A stretch of 64,000 nucleotides of DNA from Xanthomonas indica. Its GTDB lineage: Bacteria > Pseudomonadota > Gammaproteobacteria > Xanthomonadales > Xanthomonadaceae. A program made the translations under genes and the position numbers. The stretch spans positions 1,348,501-1,412,500 of the forward strand of contig NZ_CP131914.1 of assembly GCF_040529045.1 (NCBI RefSeq). The letters are read 5' to 3'. Positions within the stretch are counted from its first letter, which is position 1; every line of letters begins with the position of its first letter. Shown piece after piece: positions 1 through 8,653 of this stretch. The notes beneath the pieces were generated by a model. The model was not told where the DNA came from and searched no databases. It was given only the letters and a program-made list of their open reading frames with translations.

Positions 1-1850
1 CCGAGCCGCTGCCGCGCTGGCTGCAACTGCTGCTGGCCACGCCGGTGCAGTGCTGGATCGGCGCGCGCTTCTATCGCGCCGGTTACCGCGCGCTGCGCAA
101 CGGCAGCGCCAACATGGACGTGCTGGTCGCGCTGGGCACCGGCATGGCCTATCTGTACAGCGCCGTGGTCACCGTCGCCGGCCTGCACGGCCAGCACGTG
201 TACTTCGAGGCCAGCACCAGCGTCATCACCCTGGTGCTGCTCGGGCGCCTGCTGGAGGCCCGCGCCAAGCGCCGCACCACCGCCGCGGTGCGCGCGCTGC
301 TCGACCTGGCGCCGACCACCGCGCGGGTCGAGCGCGACGGCGCCATCGTGGAGGTGGATGCGGCGGAACTGGTGGTCGGCGACGTGTTCGTGGTCGCCGC
401 CGGCGAGCGCGTGCCGGTGGACGGCGAGGTGCTCGACGGCCACTCCAGCGTGGACGAGGCGATGCTCTCCGGTGAGGCGCTGCCGGTGGCCAAGGCGCCG
501 GGCAGTCGCCTGCATGCGGCCACGGTCAACCAGCTCGGCCTGCTGCGCGCGCGCGCCACCGGCGTCGGCGCCGACACCCTGCTGGCGCAGATCGTGCGCA
601 TGGTCGATGCCGCGCAAGGCTCGCGTGCGCCGATCCAGCGCCTGGTCGACCGCATCGCCGCGGTGTTCGTGCCGGCGGTGCTGGCCATCGCCGCGGTCAC
701 CCTGGGCGCGACCTGGGCGCTGGGCGGCAGCTTCGCCGACGCCCTGGTGCACGCGGTGGCGGTGCTGGTGATCGCCTGCCCGTGCGCGCTGGGCCTGGCC
801 ACGCCGACCGCGATCATGGTCGGCACCGGCATCGGCGCGCGCGCCGGCATCCTGATCCGCGACGCCGAGGTGCTGGAACGCGCCCGCGCGCTGACCGCGC
901 TGGTGGTCGACAAGACCGGCACCCTGACCCTGGGCCAGCCGCAGGTGACCGCGGTGCTGGTCGCCGACGAGGCCGAGTCCGCGCCGCTGTTGCGTCTGGC
1001 CGCCGCGCTGGAGACCGGGTCGGCGCATCCGCTGGCGCGTGCGATCGTGCAGCGCGCCGCCGACCTGGGGGTGCGCACGCCCGCGCCGGCGCCGCGCGCC
1101 GAGGCGGTGCAGACCCTGCCGGGGCAAGGCGTGCGCGGCCGCGTCGACGGGCGCGAGGTCGCGCTGGGCGCGCTGGCGTGGCTCGATGGCCTGATCGCCG
1201 TGCCGGCCGACCCGACGCTGCGCCGCCAGGCCGAGGCGGCGCAGGCGCAGGGCCACAGCGTGGTCGGCGTGGCGGTGGACGGCGCCGTGGCCGGCTATAT
1301 CGCCATCGCCGATCCGCTGCGCGAGGGCGCTGCCGAGGCGGTGGCGCGGCTGCAGGCGCGCGGCATCGCGGTGACCATGCTCAGCGGCGACAACCGCCAC
1401 GCGGCGCAGGCGGTGGCCGCGCGGCTCGGCATCGCCCAGGTGCAGGCCGAGGTATTGCCGCAGGACAAAGCCGCGCATGTGCGCGAGCTGCAGGCCGTGC
1501 CGGGCGCGCACGTGGGCATGGTCGGCGACGGCATCAACGACGCCCCGGCGCTGGCCGCGGCCGACGTCAGCTTCGCCATCGGCAGCGGCTCGGACATCGC
1601 GATCGAAGCGGCCGACGTGGTGCTGATGCACGGCGACCTGGCCGGCGTCGCCGCCGCCATCGACCTGTCCGCGGCCACAGTGCGCAAGATCCGCCAGAAC
1701 CTGTTCTTCGCCTTCGTCTTCAACGGCCTGGGCATCCCGCTGGCCGCATTCGGCCTGCTCAACCCGGTGATCGCCGGCGCGGCGATGGCGCTGAGTTCGG
1801 TCTCGGTGCTGGGCAACGCGCTGCTGCTGAATCGCTGGCGGGCGCGGTGA
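1..1850 (+). CDS. copA: Copper-translocating P-type ATPase, 5' end outside the window
   Basis: This is a P1B-type ATPase that pumps Cu(I) out of the cytoplasm across the inner membrane. The reading frame is open to the left edge (first complete codon at base 3), so the N-terminal metal-binding domain and first helices lie upstream. Visible hallmarks are a SGEALPV actuator motif (near 468), the membrane CPC ion-binding motif (about 777-785), the DKTGT phosphorylation loop (909-923), the HP pair specific to heavy-metal ATPases (1026-1031) and GDGINDAP (about 1524-1547). Two C-terminal helices follow. A small HMA-domain gene starts 34 bases downstream, which fits a copper-handling unit. The family assignment is very secure; copper rather than another soft metal is inferred from the CPC motif and the neighbour. 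Confidence 0.93.
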   Translation, partial: EPLPRWLQLLLATPVQCWIGARFYRAGYRALRNGSANMDVLVALGTGMAYLYSAVVTVAGLHGQHVYFEASTSVITLVLLGRLLEARAKRRTTAAVRALLDLAPTTARVERDGAIVEVDAAELVVGDVFVVAAGERVPVDGEVLDGHSSVDEAMLSGEALPVAKAPGSRLHAATVNQLGLLRARATGVGADTLLAQIVRMVDAAQGSRAPIQRLVDRIAAVFVPAVLAIAAVTLGATWALGGSFADALVHAVAVLVIACPCALGLATPTAIMVGTGIGARAGILIRDAEVLERARALTALVVDKTGTLTLGQPQVTAVLVADEAESAPLLRLAAALETGSAHPLARAIVQRAADLGVRTPAPAPRAEAVQTLPGQGVRGRVDGREVALGALAWLDGLIAVPADPTLRRQAEAAQAQGHSVVGVAVDGAVAGYIAIADPLREGAAEAVARLQARGIAVTMLSGDNRHAAQAVAARLGIAQVQAEVLPQDKAAHVRELQAVPGAHVGMVGDGINDAPALAAADVSFAIGSGSDIAIEAADVVLMHGDLAGVAAAIDLSAATVRKIRQNLFFAFVFNGLGIPLAAFGLLNPVIAGAAMALSSVSVLGNALLLNRWRAR

Positions 1851-1884
1851 GCGCGTATTCGCCTTCTTCCTCCTGGAGCCTGAC

Positions 1885-2100
1885 ATGCAACATCTCGATC
1901 TTCTCGTCCACGGCATGAGTTGCGGCGGCTGCAGCGCACGGCTGCAGCGGGTGCTGGACGCCTGCCCGGGCGTGGCCGCCAGCACGGTGGTGCTGGAGGG
2001 CGGGCGCGTGGGCATCGACTACGACCCCGCGCGCATCGACGTGGCCGCGCTGGAGCAGGCGATCGCCGACGCCGGCTTCAGCGTGGCCGCCGCCGGCTGA
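1885..2100 (+). CDS. Small heavy-metal-associated (HMA) domain protein, CopZ-like
   Basis: This 71-residue protein is a single ferredoxin-fold HMA domain. Such proteins carry Cu(I) to a P-type ATPase or act as a cytosolic metal buffer. The metal site is [11 protein letters not shown] at residues 10-20, with the two cysteines of the usual MxCxxC motif. The C-terminal half has the family's '[17 protein letters not shown]' helix-strand pattern. It follows the copper ATPase by 34 bases on the same strand and is probably co-transcribed. SCGGC rather than TCxxC is a mild variant. The partner ATPase is inferred from position. Confidence 0.85.
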   Translation: MQHLDLLVHGMSCGGCSARLQRVLDACPGVAASTVVLEGGRVGIDYDPARIDVAALEQAIADAGFSVAAAG

Positions 2101-2222
2101 GCGCCGCCGCTGGGCCGTGCGCCGCGCCGGGTGAACGCCGGGGTGGCGGCCTGCGCGGCGCATGGTCCTGGCGCCCGGCTGGGCGTGTATCGTGGGCGCG
2201 ATTTCTCCGCTCCCGCATCGCC

Positions 2223-3326
2223 ATGACCCATCGCGCTTGGGTGGCCGCCGCCATCCAGAAGATCGAAGCCGACTTCAACCGCTCGGCCGACACCCACCTG
2301 ATCCCGCTGGACCTGCCCGGGTTCCCCGGCATCGACCTGTACTTCAAGGACGAATCCAGCCATCCCACCGGCAGCCTCAAGCACCGCCTGGCGCGCTCGC
2401 TGTTCCTGTACGCCCTGGCCAACGGCTGGCTGCGCGAGGGGCGCCCCGTGATCGAGGCCTCCAGCGGTTCCACCGCGGTATCCGAGGCGTACTTCGCGCG
2501 CCTGCTGGGGCTGCCGTTCATCGCGGTGATGCCGGCAACGACCTCGCCGGAGAAGATCGCCGCGATCGAGTTCCAGGGCGGGCGCTGCCACCTGGTCGGG
2601 CGCGCCTGCGATCTGCATGCCGATTCGGTGCAGCTGGCGCGCGAGACCGGCGGCCATTTCATGGACCAGTTCCTCTACGCCGAACGTGCCACCGACTGGC
2701 GCGCCAACAACAACATCGCCGAGTCGATCTTCCGGCAGATGCAGGAGGAGCCGCATCCGATCCCGGCGTGGATCGTGTGCAGCCCCGGCACCGGCGGCAC
2801 CGCGGCCACGCTTGGCCGCTACGTGCGCTACCGGCGCCATCCCACCCGCATCCTGTGCGCCGACCCGGAGGTGTCGCTGTTCTTCGACGGCTACCGCGAG
2901 GCGCTGGCCGGGCGCGACTACGCCGGCCTGGAAAGCACCGGCGGCTCGCGTATCGAAGGCATCGGCCGGCCGCGGGTGGAGCCGAGCTTCATCCCCAGCT
3001 GCGTGGATGCGATGGTCAAGGTGCCCGACGCGCTGAGCCTGGCGGCGATGCGCTACGTCAGCGCGCGCCTGGGCCGGCGCGTGGGCGGCTCCACCGGCAC
3101 CAACTTCGTCGGCGTGCTGCAGGCGGCCACGCGCATGCGCGAACAGGGCCGCAGTGGCGCCATCGTCACCATCCTGTGCGACAGCGGCGAGCGCTACGTG
3201 CACAGCTACTACCGGCCGCAGTGGTACGCCGAGCACGGCATCGACGTCGAACAGGCCGACGCGCAACTGGCCGCGGCGGTGGCCGGCGCCGGCTTGCCGC
3301 CGCTGCCTTGTGCCGCGCTGGACTGA
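2223..3326 (+). CDS. PLP-dependent cysteine synthase-fold enzyme, Cds1-like (probable L-cysteine desulfhydrase)
   Basis: This 367-residue fold-type II PLP enzyme resembles the Cds1 group of cysteine desulfhydrases, which release sulfide from cysteine, rather than classical CysK. The PLP lysine lies in the segment [11 protein letters not shown] near residue 50; an SSGSTA segment that would hold the substrate carboxylate follows near 81-86, and [13 protein letters not shown] near 185 would bind the cofactor phosphate. The ATG at 2223 was chosen because the frame upstream is a high-GC extension without protein-like sequence. It lies 122 bases after the HMA gene and 61 before oligopeptidase A. 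A CysK or CysM activity cannot be ruled out from sequence alone, but the KHR motif and the long C-terminus favour Cds1. Confidence 0.75.
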   Translation: MTHRAWVAAAIQKIEADFNRSADTHLIPLDLPGFPGIDLYFKDESSHPTGSLKHRLARSLFLYALANGWLREGRPVIEASSGSTAVSEAYFARLLGLPFIAVMPATTSPEKIAAIEFQGGRCHLVGRACDLHADSVQLARETGGHFMDQFLYAERATDWRANNNIAESIFRQMQEEPHPIPAWIVCSPGTGGTAATLGRYVRYRRHPTRILCADPEVSLFFDGYREALAGRDYAGLESTGGSRIEGIGRPRVEPSFIPSCVDAMVKVPDALSLAAMRYVSARLGRRVGGSTGTNFVGVLQAATRMREQGRSGAIVTILCDSGERYVHSYYRPQWYAEHGIDVEQADAQLAAAVAGAGLPPLPCAALD

Positions 3327-3387
3327 CCGCCATCTGTCTTCCATGGCCGGCCGCGCCGGTCCTTTCCCCGCTACCGAGAGTTCCGCG

Positions 3388-5412
3388 ATGACCAATCCCC
3401 TGCTCGATTTTTCCGGCCTGCCGCGCTTCGATGCGATCCAGCCCGAGCACATCGGCCCGGCGATCGACACGCTGCTGGCGCAGGCCGAGGCCGCCGTGGC
3501 CGCCGCCGAGACCGTGGCGCCGGTGCGCTGGGACAGCTTCGTGGCGCCGCTGGACGATGCCACCGAGCGCCTGTGGCGCGCCTGGGGCCAGGTGAGCCAC
3601 CTGCAGGCGGTGGTCAACACGCCGGCGCTGCGCGAGGCCTACAACGCCAACCTGCCCAAGGTGACGCGCTTCTCCAGCGCGCTGGGGCAGAACCTGGCGC
3701 TGTTTGCGCAGTACCGCACGCTGGCGCAATCGCCGGAGGCGGCCACGCTCGGCCCGGCGCAGCGCAAGGTGCTGGACAACGCGCTGCGCGACTTCCGCCT
3801 GGGCGGCGCCGAACTGGGCGAGGCCGACAAGCAGCGCTTCGCCGCGATCCAGGAAGAGCTGTCGGCGCTGTCGGCCAAGTTCTCGCAGAACGTGCTCGAC
3901 GCCACCGACGCGTGGTCGCTGCTGATCGACGACCCGGCTCGCCTGGCCGGCCTGCCCGAGGACAGCGTCGCCGCTGCGCGCGCGGCGGCCGAGCGCGACG
4001 GCCAGGAAGGCTGGAAGCTGACCCTGCAGATGCCGTGCTACCTGCCGGTGCAGATGTATGCCGAGGACCGGGCGCTGCGCGAGACGCTGTACCGCGCCAA
4101 TGCGATCCGCGCCTCGGAGTTCGGCGATGCGGCGCTGGACAACAGCGCGGCGATCGGCCGCATCCTCGCCCTGCGCGGCGAACTGGCGGCGCTGCTCGGC
4201 TTCGCCAGCTATGCCGAGTATTCGCTGGCGACCAAGATGGCGCAGGATCCCGCCCAGGTGCTGGAGTTCCTGCACGACCTGGCCGCACGCGCCAAGCCCT
4301 ACGCGCAGCGCGACCGCGCCGAACTGGAAGCCTTCGCGCGCGAGCACCTGGGCCTGGACACGCTGGAAGCCTGGGACCTGCTCTATGCCAGCGAAAAGCT
4401 CAAGCAGGCGCGCTACAGTTTCTCCGAGCAGGAGGTGAAGCGCTACTTCACCGAGCCCAAGGTGCTGGACGGCCTGTTCGGCCTGATCCACGACCTGTAC
4501 GGCTTGCGCGTGGAGGCCGACAGCGCGCCGGTGTGGCATCCGGACGTGCGCTTCTTCCGCCTCAGCGACGCGCAGGGGCGCCTGGTCGGGCAGTTCTACC
4601 TGGACCTGTACGCGCGCGAAGGCAAGCGCGGTGGCGCCTGGATGGACGACTGCCGCAACCGCCGCGAGCGCGCCGACGGCGTGCAGACCCCGCTGGTGTA
4701 CCTGGTGTGCAACTTCGGCCGCGGCAGCGACGGCAAGCCGGCCACCTTCACCCACAACGAGGTCACCACCCTGTTTCACGAGATGGGCCACGGCCTGCAC
4801 CAGTTGCTGACCCAGGTCGGCGAACTGGGCGTGGCCGGCATCAACGGCGTGGAATGGGACGCGGTGGAACTGCCCAGCCAGTTCATGGAGAACTTCTGCT
4901 GGGAATGGCCGCGCCTGCAGGCGATGACCGCGCACGTGGACAGCGGCGAGCCGCTGCCGCGCGCGCTGTTTGACAAGATGCTGGCGGCGAAGAACTACCA
5001 GAGCGGCATGTTCACCGTGCGCCAGCTCGAGTTCGCGTTGTTCGACATGCAGTTGCACCACAGCTTCGATGCGCAGACCGACAGCGTGCTGCAGTTGCTC
5101 GAGCGCGTGCGCGACGCAGTGGCGGTGAACCGGCCGCCGGCATGGAACCGCTTCCCCCACCAGTTCAGCCACATCTTCGCCGGCGGCTATGCGGCCGGTT
5201 ACTACAGCTACAAATGGGCCGAGGTGCTCAGCGCCGACGCCTATGCCGCGTTCGAGGAAGCGCCGGACCAGTTGGCGGACACCGGCGCGCGCTTCCTGCA
5301 CGAGATCCTCTCGCGCGGCGGCAGCCGCCCGGCGCTGGAGAACTTCACCGCCTTCCGCGGCCGCGCGCCGGAGCTGGAGGCGTTGCTGCGGCACAGCGGC
5401 ATGGCGGGATAA
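3388..5412 (+). CDS. prlC: Oligopeptidase A (M3 family zinc metallopeptidase)
   Basis: The 674-residue protein is a thimet-type oligopeptidase of family M3, a cytoplasmic enzyme that degrades short peptides, including cleaved signal peptides. The zinc-binding HExxH motif is seen as LFHEMGHGLHQ (nucleotides about 4767-4800), followed by the downstream glutamate region EWDAVELPSQFMENFCWE that supplies the third zinc ligand in the family. Length and end-to-end organisation match E. coli OpdA (about 680 residues). The ATG at 3388 begins MTNPLLDFSGLPRFD, the normal family N-terminus; the frame is open further upstream but overlaps the preceding gene. It looks monocistronic. Confidence 0.95.
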   Translation: MTNPLLDFSGLPRFDAIQPEHIGPAIDTLLAQAEAAVAAAETVAPVRWDSFVAPLDDATERLWRAWGQVSHLQAVVNTPALREAYNANLPKVTRFSSALGQNLALFAQYRTLAQSPEAATLGPAQRKVLDNALRDFRLGGAELGEADKQRFAAIQEELSALSAKFSQNVLDATDAWSLLIDDPARLAGLPEDSVAAARAAAERDGQEGWKLTLQMPCYLPVQMYAEDRALRETLYRANAIRASEFGDAALDNSAAIGRILALRGELAALLGFASYAEYSLATKMAQDPAQVLEFLHDLAARAKPYAQRDRAELEAFAREHLGLDTLEAWDLLYASEKLKQARYSFSEQEVKRYFTEPKVLDGLFGLIHDLYGLRVEADSAPVWHPDVRFFRLSDAQGRLVGQFYLDLYAREGKRGGAWMDDCRNRRERADGVQTPLVYLVCNFGRGSDGKPATFTHNEVTTLFHEMGHGLHQLLTQVGELGVAGINGVEWDAVELPSQFMENFCWEWPRLQAMTAHVDSGEPLPRALFDKMLAAKNYQSGMFTVRQLEFALFDMQLHHSFDAQTDSVLQLLERVRDAVAVNRPPAWNRFPHQFSHIFAGGYAAGYYSYKWAEVLSADAYAAFEEAPDQLADTGARFLHEILSRGGSRPALENFTAFRGRAPELEALLRHSGMAG

Positions 5413-5716
5413 GCTGGGATTCGGGATTCGGGATTCGGGATGACAGCCTGCGGCTGTTGAAAGCCGGGATTCGGGTTAGGGAGTCGGGATTCTTCGCGGG
5501 TTTCGGGCAGTTGCGAGGATCTTGTGGGAGGGGCTGAAGCCCCTCCCACAAAAAGCGGCGACTTTTCATCGGAAGGCGGCCACGTTCGTCAGATCGTTTG
5601 CTGGCGATGTTGTCCCGTGCAGGACGACCCCGACCCCGTTCCCGTTCTCGATCCCCAATCCCGGCTCTCAACAGCCGCAGGCTGGTCATCCCCAATCTCC
5701 AATCTCCAATCCCAGC
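5412..5716. repeat. Inverted-repeat element (about 305 bp) with heptamer tracts
   Basis: The 395-bp gap after prlC is almost filled by an element with long imperfect terminal inverted repeats. The left arm (about 5412-5476) begins AGCTGGGATT, runs through GGGATTC heptamers, then contains the small stem-loop CAGCC-TGC-GGCTG and ends in GCCGGGATTCGGG. The right arm (about 5651-5716) is its reverse complement with a few mismatches, also bounded by AGCTGGGATT. In the middle is a near-perfect REP hairpin (5523-5550). No ORF encodes a transposase. It could be a MITE or a composite REP element (BIME). Confidence 0.7.
5523..5550. repeat. REP-type palindrome
   Basis: A perfect 12-bp stem, TGTGGGAGGGGC (5523-5534) and its complement (5539-5550), closes a TGAA loop. 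It is one of at least eight copies in the window of a GTGGGAGGG(A/G)CTTCAGTCCC-like family. The A-rich bases that follow could let it act as a transcription terminator for the minus strand, but nothing on that strand ends here. Confidence 0.75.
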
Positions 5717-5808
5717 TCCTCTGTGCTAGAACACAGCACAGCGGCACGGCGATCGTCGCCGCCGCGATCGCGGCATAGGACACTGCCGCACCGCACACGG
5801 AGGACCGC

Positions 5809-6675
5809 ATGAAGCGAGCAGGGTGGTGGACGCCGTTGCTGTTGAGCATGGTCGCGCCGGCCTTGGCGCAGGACGGCAGCGGCACGGTGCGCATCGGCGC
5901 CAGCCTGCGCGCCGGCCCGGCGCCGGAGTATCCGCGCGTGGCCACGCCGGTCACCGACGATGCACTGCGGGTGCATGGCTGCACCCGCGACTGGACCTGG
6001 TGCGATGTCAGTTGGCGCGAAAAACGCGGTTGGCTGCCGGCCGGCGCGATCGATTTCAGCGCACAGGAACAGGGCATCGCACCCGGCGTGCCCACCGTCG
6101 GCTTTGCGCTGGATCGCTATTGGGACACGCACTATCGCGGTCAGCCGTGGGCGCGCGAACGCGCGCGCTATCGGCCACTGGAAAGCGCCGCGAGCGCGGC
6201 CGGGCCGGCGCAGATTCCGGCCCCGTTGCAGCGGCAGTTGGGGCCGCAATGGCGGGCGCCGCCGCCAGCGGCGTCTGCCTCCGAGGCCGTGAGCGCCACG
6301 CCGGCATGGACGCCGCCGGGCGAGCGGATGCATCAGATCCCGCCGCCGGACGCGCTCAATCCCCGCTACAACAAGGAACTGGCGAAGGAGTTGCAACGCC
6401 AGGACAGCGACCGCCGCCAGCGCGAAGCGATGGGACTGCAGCCGGTGCCGCCCCCTGCGTCCGCGCCGTCGGCATCGCCGGCGTGGCCACCGTCGCCGGC
6501 GACCATCCAGTGGGTCGAGCGGCATTCGCCGAAGCCGACCTCGCCTCCGCCGCCACCACCGCCACCGCCTCCACCGCCACCGCCACCGCCACCGCCTTCA
6601 GCGCCACCGGCCAAGCCGGAAGCGCACAAGGACGACGACGCCGGGCGTCGCGACGTCCGGCAGCTGGAGCGCTGA
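5809..6675 (+). CDS. Secreted SH3-domain protein with proline-rich C-terminus
   Basis: This 288-residue protein is of unknown function. It has a signal peptide (MKRAGWW, hydrophobic core, ALA|QDG cleavage near residue 21), then a bacterial SH3-like domain (about residues 22-85) with the typical LRAGPAPEYPRV and WCDVSW..RGWLPAGAI segments. A linker and charged helix follow. Near residues 245-270 is an uninterrupted run of about twenty prolines, and the tail is charged. SH3b domains often bind cell-wall peptides, so a periplasmic location is inferred. The proline run is encoded by a CCN microsatellite (about 6543-6602). The gene stands alone, converging on fabB. Confidence 0.7.
   Translation: MKRAGWWTPLLLSMVAPALAQDGSGTVRIGASLRAGPAPEYPRVATPVTDDALRVHGCTRDWTWCDVSWREKRGWLPAGAIDFSAQEQGIAPGVPTVGFALDRYWDTHYRGQPWARERARYRPLESAASAAGPAQIPAPLQRQLGPQWRAPPPAASASEAVSATPAWTPPGERMHQIPPPDALNPRYNKELAKELQRQDSDRRQREAMGLQPVPPPASAPSASPAWPPSPATIQWVERHSPKPTSPPPPPPPPPPPPPPPPPPSAPPAKPEAHKDDDAGRRDVRQLER
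6543..6602 (+). repeat. CCN trinucleotide repeat encoding polyproline
   Basis: About twenty consecutive proline codons are written almost wholly as CCA, CCG and CCT, with runs of the hexamer CCACCG. Slippage here would change the proline tract length in steps of one codon without shifting the frame. Confidence 0.8.
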
Positions 6676-6721
6676 CGCGCGGCACGCTGCCGCTGCCGGC
6701 ACCGTGCAGGCGTGGCCCGAC

Positions 6722-7930
6722 TCAGGCCTTGGCGAATACCAGCGCGGCGTTGGTGCCGCCGAAGCCGAAGCTGTTGGACATCACCGTGCGCAAGTCCGCA
6801 TCGCGGCTTTCGCGCTCGATGGGGAAGCCCTCGGCGCGCGGATCCAGCGTGTCGATGTTGGCCGAGCCGGCGATGAAGCCGTCGCGCAGCATCAGCAGGC
6901 AGTAGATCGCCTCGTGCACGCTGGCCGCGCCCAGCGAGTGTCCGGACAGCGCCTTGGTCGAGGACAGCGGCGGCACCGCGTCGCCGAACACCGCGCGTAC
7001 CGCGTCCAGCTCGGTGACGTCGCCGAGCGGGGTCGAGGTGCCGTGGGTGTTGAGATAGTCGATCGGCGCGTCCACGCCCTGCAGCGCCATGCGCATGCAG
7101 CGCACCGCACCTTCGCCGGACGGGGCGACCATGTCGGCGCCGTCGGAAGTCACGCCGTAGCCGACCAGTTCGGCATGGATGCGCGCACCGCGCGCCACCG
7201 CGTGCTCGTAGTCCTCCAGCACCAGCATGCCGCCGCCGCCGGCGATGACGAAGCCGTCGCGCGCGGCGTCGTAGGGCCGCGAGGCCACCGCCGGCGTATC
7301 GTTGAAGCCGGTGGAGAGCGCGCCCATGGCGTCGAACATCAGGCTCATGGTCCAGTCCAGTTCCTCGCCGCCGCCGGCGAACATCACGTCCTGCTGGCCG
7401 TGGCGGATCAGGTCCGCTGCCGCGCCGATGCAGTGCGCCGAGGTCGCGCACGCGGCCGACAGCGAGTAGCTGACGCCCTTGATCTTGAATGCGGTGGCCA
7501 GGCTGGCCGACACCGCCGAACACATCGTGCGCGGCACCATGTACGGGCCGACCTTGCGCACGCCGCGGTTGCGCAGCAGGTCCGCCGCCTCCACCTGCCA
7601 GTGGCTGGAGCCGCCGCCGGAACCGGCGATCAGGCCGATCCGCGGATCGCTGATCGCCGCTTCGTCCAGGCCGGCGTCGGCCAAGGCATCGCGCAGCGCC
7701 AGGTAGGCGTAGGCCGAGGCGTCGCCCATGAAGCGCTTGAGCTTGCGGTCGATCGCCGCGTCCAGGTCCAGTTGCACATCGCCGCCGACCTGGCTGCGCA
7801 GGCCGAACTCCGCCGCCTGCGCGTTGTAGCGGATGCCGGAGCGGCCCTCGCGCAAGGCGCGCGCCACGCTGTCCAGATCGTTGCCCAGGCACGAGGTGAT
7901 GCCCATCCCGGTAATGGCCACGCGCCGCAT
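6722..7930 (-). CDS. fabB: Beta-ketoacyl-ACP synthase I
   Basis: The 402-residue thiolase-fold condensing enzyme elongates acyl-ACP with malonyl-ACP and is needed for unsaturated fatty acids. The catalytic Cys-His-His triad is visible: C161 in [11 protein letters not shown]296 in [11 protein letters not shown] and H331 in SGHSLGAA. The C-terminal [11 protein letters not shown] is the family glycine motif. The start at 7930 gives [10 protein letters not shown], the standard N-terminus, and its ATG overlaps the fabA stop by one base (TGATG). The pairing with fabA supports FabB rather than FabF. Confidence 0.95.
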   Translation of the reverse strand: MRRVAITGMGITSCLGNDLDSVARALREGRSGIRYNAQAAEFGLRSQVGGDVQLDLDAAIDRKLKRFMGDASAYAYLALRDALADAGLDEAAISDPRIGLIAGSGGGSSHWQVEAADLLRNRGVRKVGPYMVPRTMCSAVSASLATAFKIKGVSYSLSAACATSAHCIGAAADLIRHGQQDVMFAGGGEELDWTMSLMFDAMGALSTGFNDTPAVASRPYDAARDGFVIAGGGGMLVLEDYEHAVARGARIHAELVGYGVTSDGADMVAPSGEGAVRCMRMALQGVDAPIDYLNTHGTSTPLGDVTELDAVRAVFGDAVPPLSSTKALSGHSLGAASVHEAIYCLLMLRDGFIAGSANIDTLDPRAEGFPIERESRDADLRTVMSNSFGFGGTNAALVFAKA

Positions 7931-8445
7931 CAGAATGCCTCCGTCGAAGTGAACAGGCCCACGCGCATGTCCTTGGCGGTGTAGATCTCGCGCCCGTCCA
8001 CCGACATGCGGCCGTCGGCCACCGCCATCACCAGCTTGCGGTTGATCACCCGGCTGATGTCGATCTCGTACACCACCTGCTTGGCGGTGGGCAGCACCTG
8101 GCCGGTGAACTTCACCTCGCCCACGCCCAGCGCACGGCCACGGCCGGGTGCGCCCAACCAGGTCAGGAAGAAGCCGGTCAGCTGCCACATCGCATCCAGG
8201 CCCAGGCAGCCGGGCATCACCGGATCGCCGATGAAATGGCAGCCGAAGAACCACAGGTCCGGACGGATATCCAGTTCGGCGCGGATCACGCCCTTGCCGT
8301 GCGCGCCGCCGGTCTCGTCGATGGCGACGATGCGGTCGAACATCAGCATCGGGTCGTTGGGCAGGCGCCCGGCATTGGCGCCGAACAACTCGCCGCGTGC
8401 GCTGGCGAGCAACTGCTCGCGCGAATAGGAGGACAGACGACTCAT
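7930..8445 (-). CDS. fabA: 3-hydroxydecanoyl-ACP dehydratase/isomerase
   Basis: This 171-residue hot-dog-fold enzyme dehydrates 3-hydroxydecanoyl-ACP and isomerises trans-2- to cis-3-decenoyl-ACP, the branch point of anaerobic unsaturated fatty acid synthesis. Catalytic residues fall exactly where expected: H70 in [13 protein letters not shown] and D84 in GLDAMWQL. The ATG at 8445 ([13 protein letters not shown]) is preferred over the upstream in-frame TTG/ATG options because it matches the family N-terminus and length. It is the first gene of a fabAB operon that diverges from dinB. Confidence 0.95.
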   Translation of the reverse strand: MSRLSSYSREQLLASARGELFGANAGRLPNDPMLMFDRIVAIDETGGAHGKGVIRAELDIRPDLWFFGCHFIGDPVMPGCLGLDAMWQLTGFFLTWLGAPGRGRALGVGEVKFTGQVLPTAKQVVYEIDISRVINRKLVMAVADGRMSVDGREIYTAKDMRVGLFTSTEAF

Positions 8446-8653
8446 GAGCGGAACATTCCCAGGCGAGACAGTCGAGGCGCGCAAGAGTGCATGAGCGTCG
8501 CGCGTTCAATCAAACGTTTTATCCGTACGCACGCGTAGTGTCGGCAGCGGCGACGGCGCGCGCACTGCGCCGGATCAAGGCGCGCGTTCTCAATCCGTGC
8601 GCAGTGCCGGGCTTATCATGTGCTCACCGTTCGCAGGCGTAGGGTTGGGGTCG
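8446..8653. promoter_or_regulatory. Divergent promoter region fabAB / dinB
   Basis: The 208-bp gap must hold the fabAB promoter (leftward) and the dinB promoter (rightward). A locally AT-richer patch at about 8505-8525 is the best place for promoter elements. No clear LexA-type CTG-N10-CAG box or FabR-type palindrome was found by eye. Confidence 0.4.

Noticed and set aside
149-1078. Long minus-strand open frame inside the copper ATPase gene
   Set aside because: It is a shadow of the high-GC coding frame: low-complexity Ser/Arg/Ala-rich sequence with no family features, fully covered by copA.
6722-8509. 595-residue frame that would fuse fabB to upstream sequence
   Set aside because: The N-terminal ~190 residues are the fabA region read out of frame; the true FabB N-terminus is at 7930.
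8446-8653. LexA box controlling dinB
   Set aside because: No CTG-N10-CAG or other convincing LexA palindrome was seen in the fabA-dinB gap.
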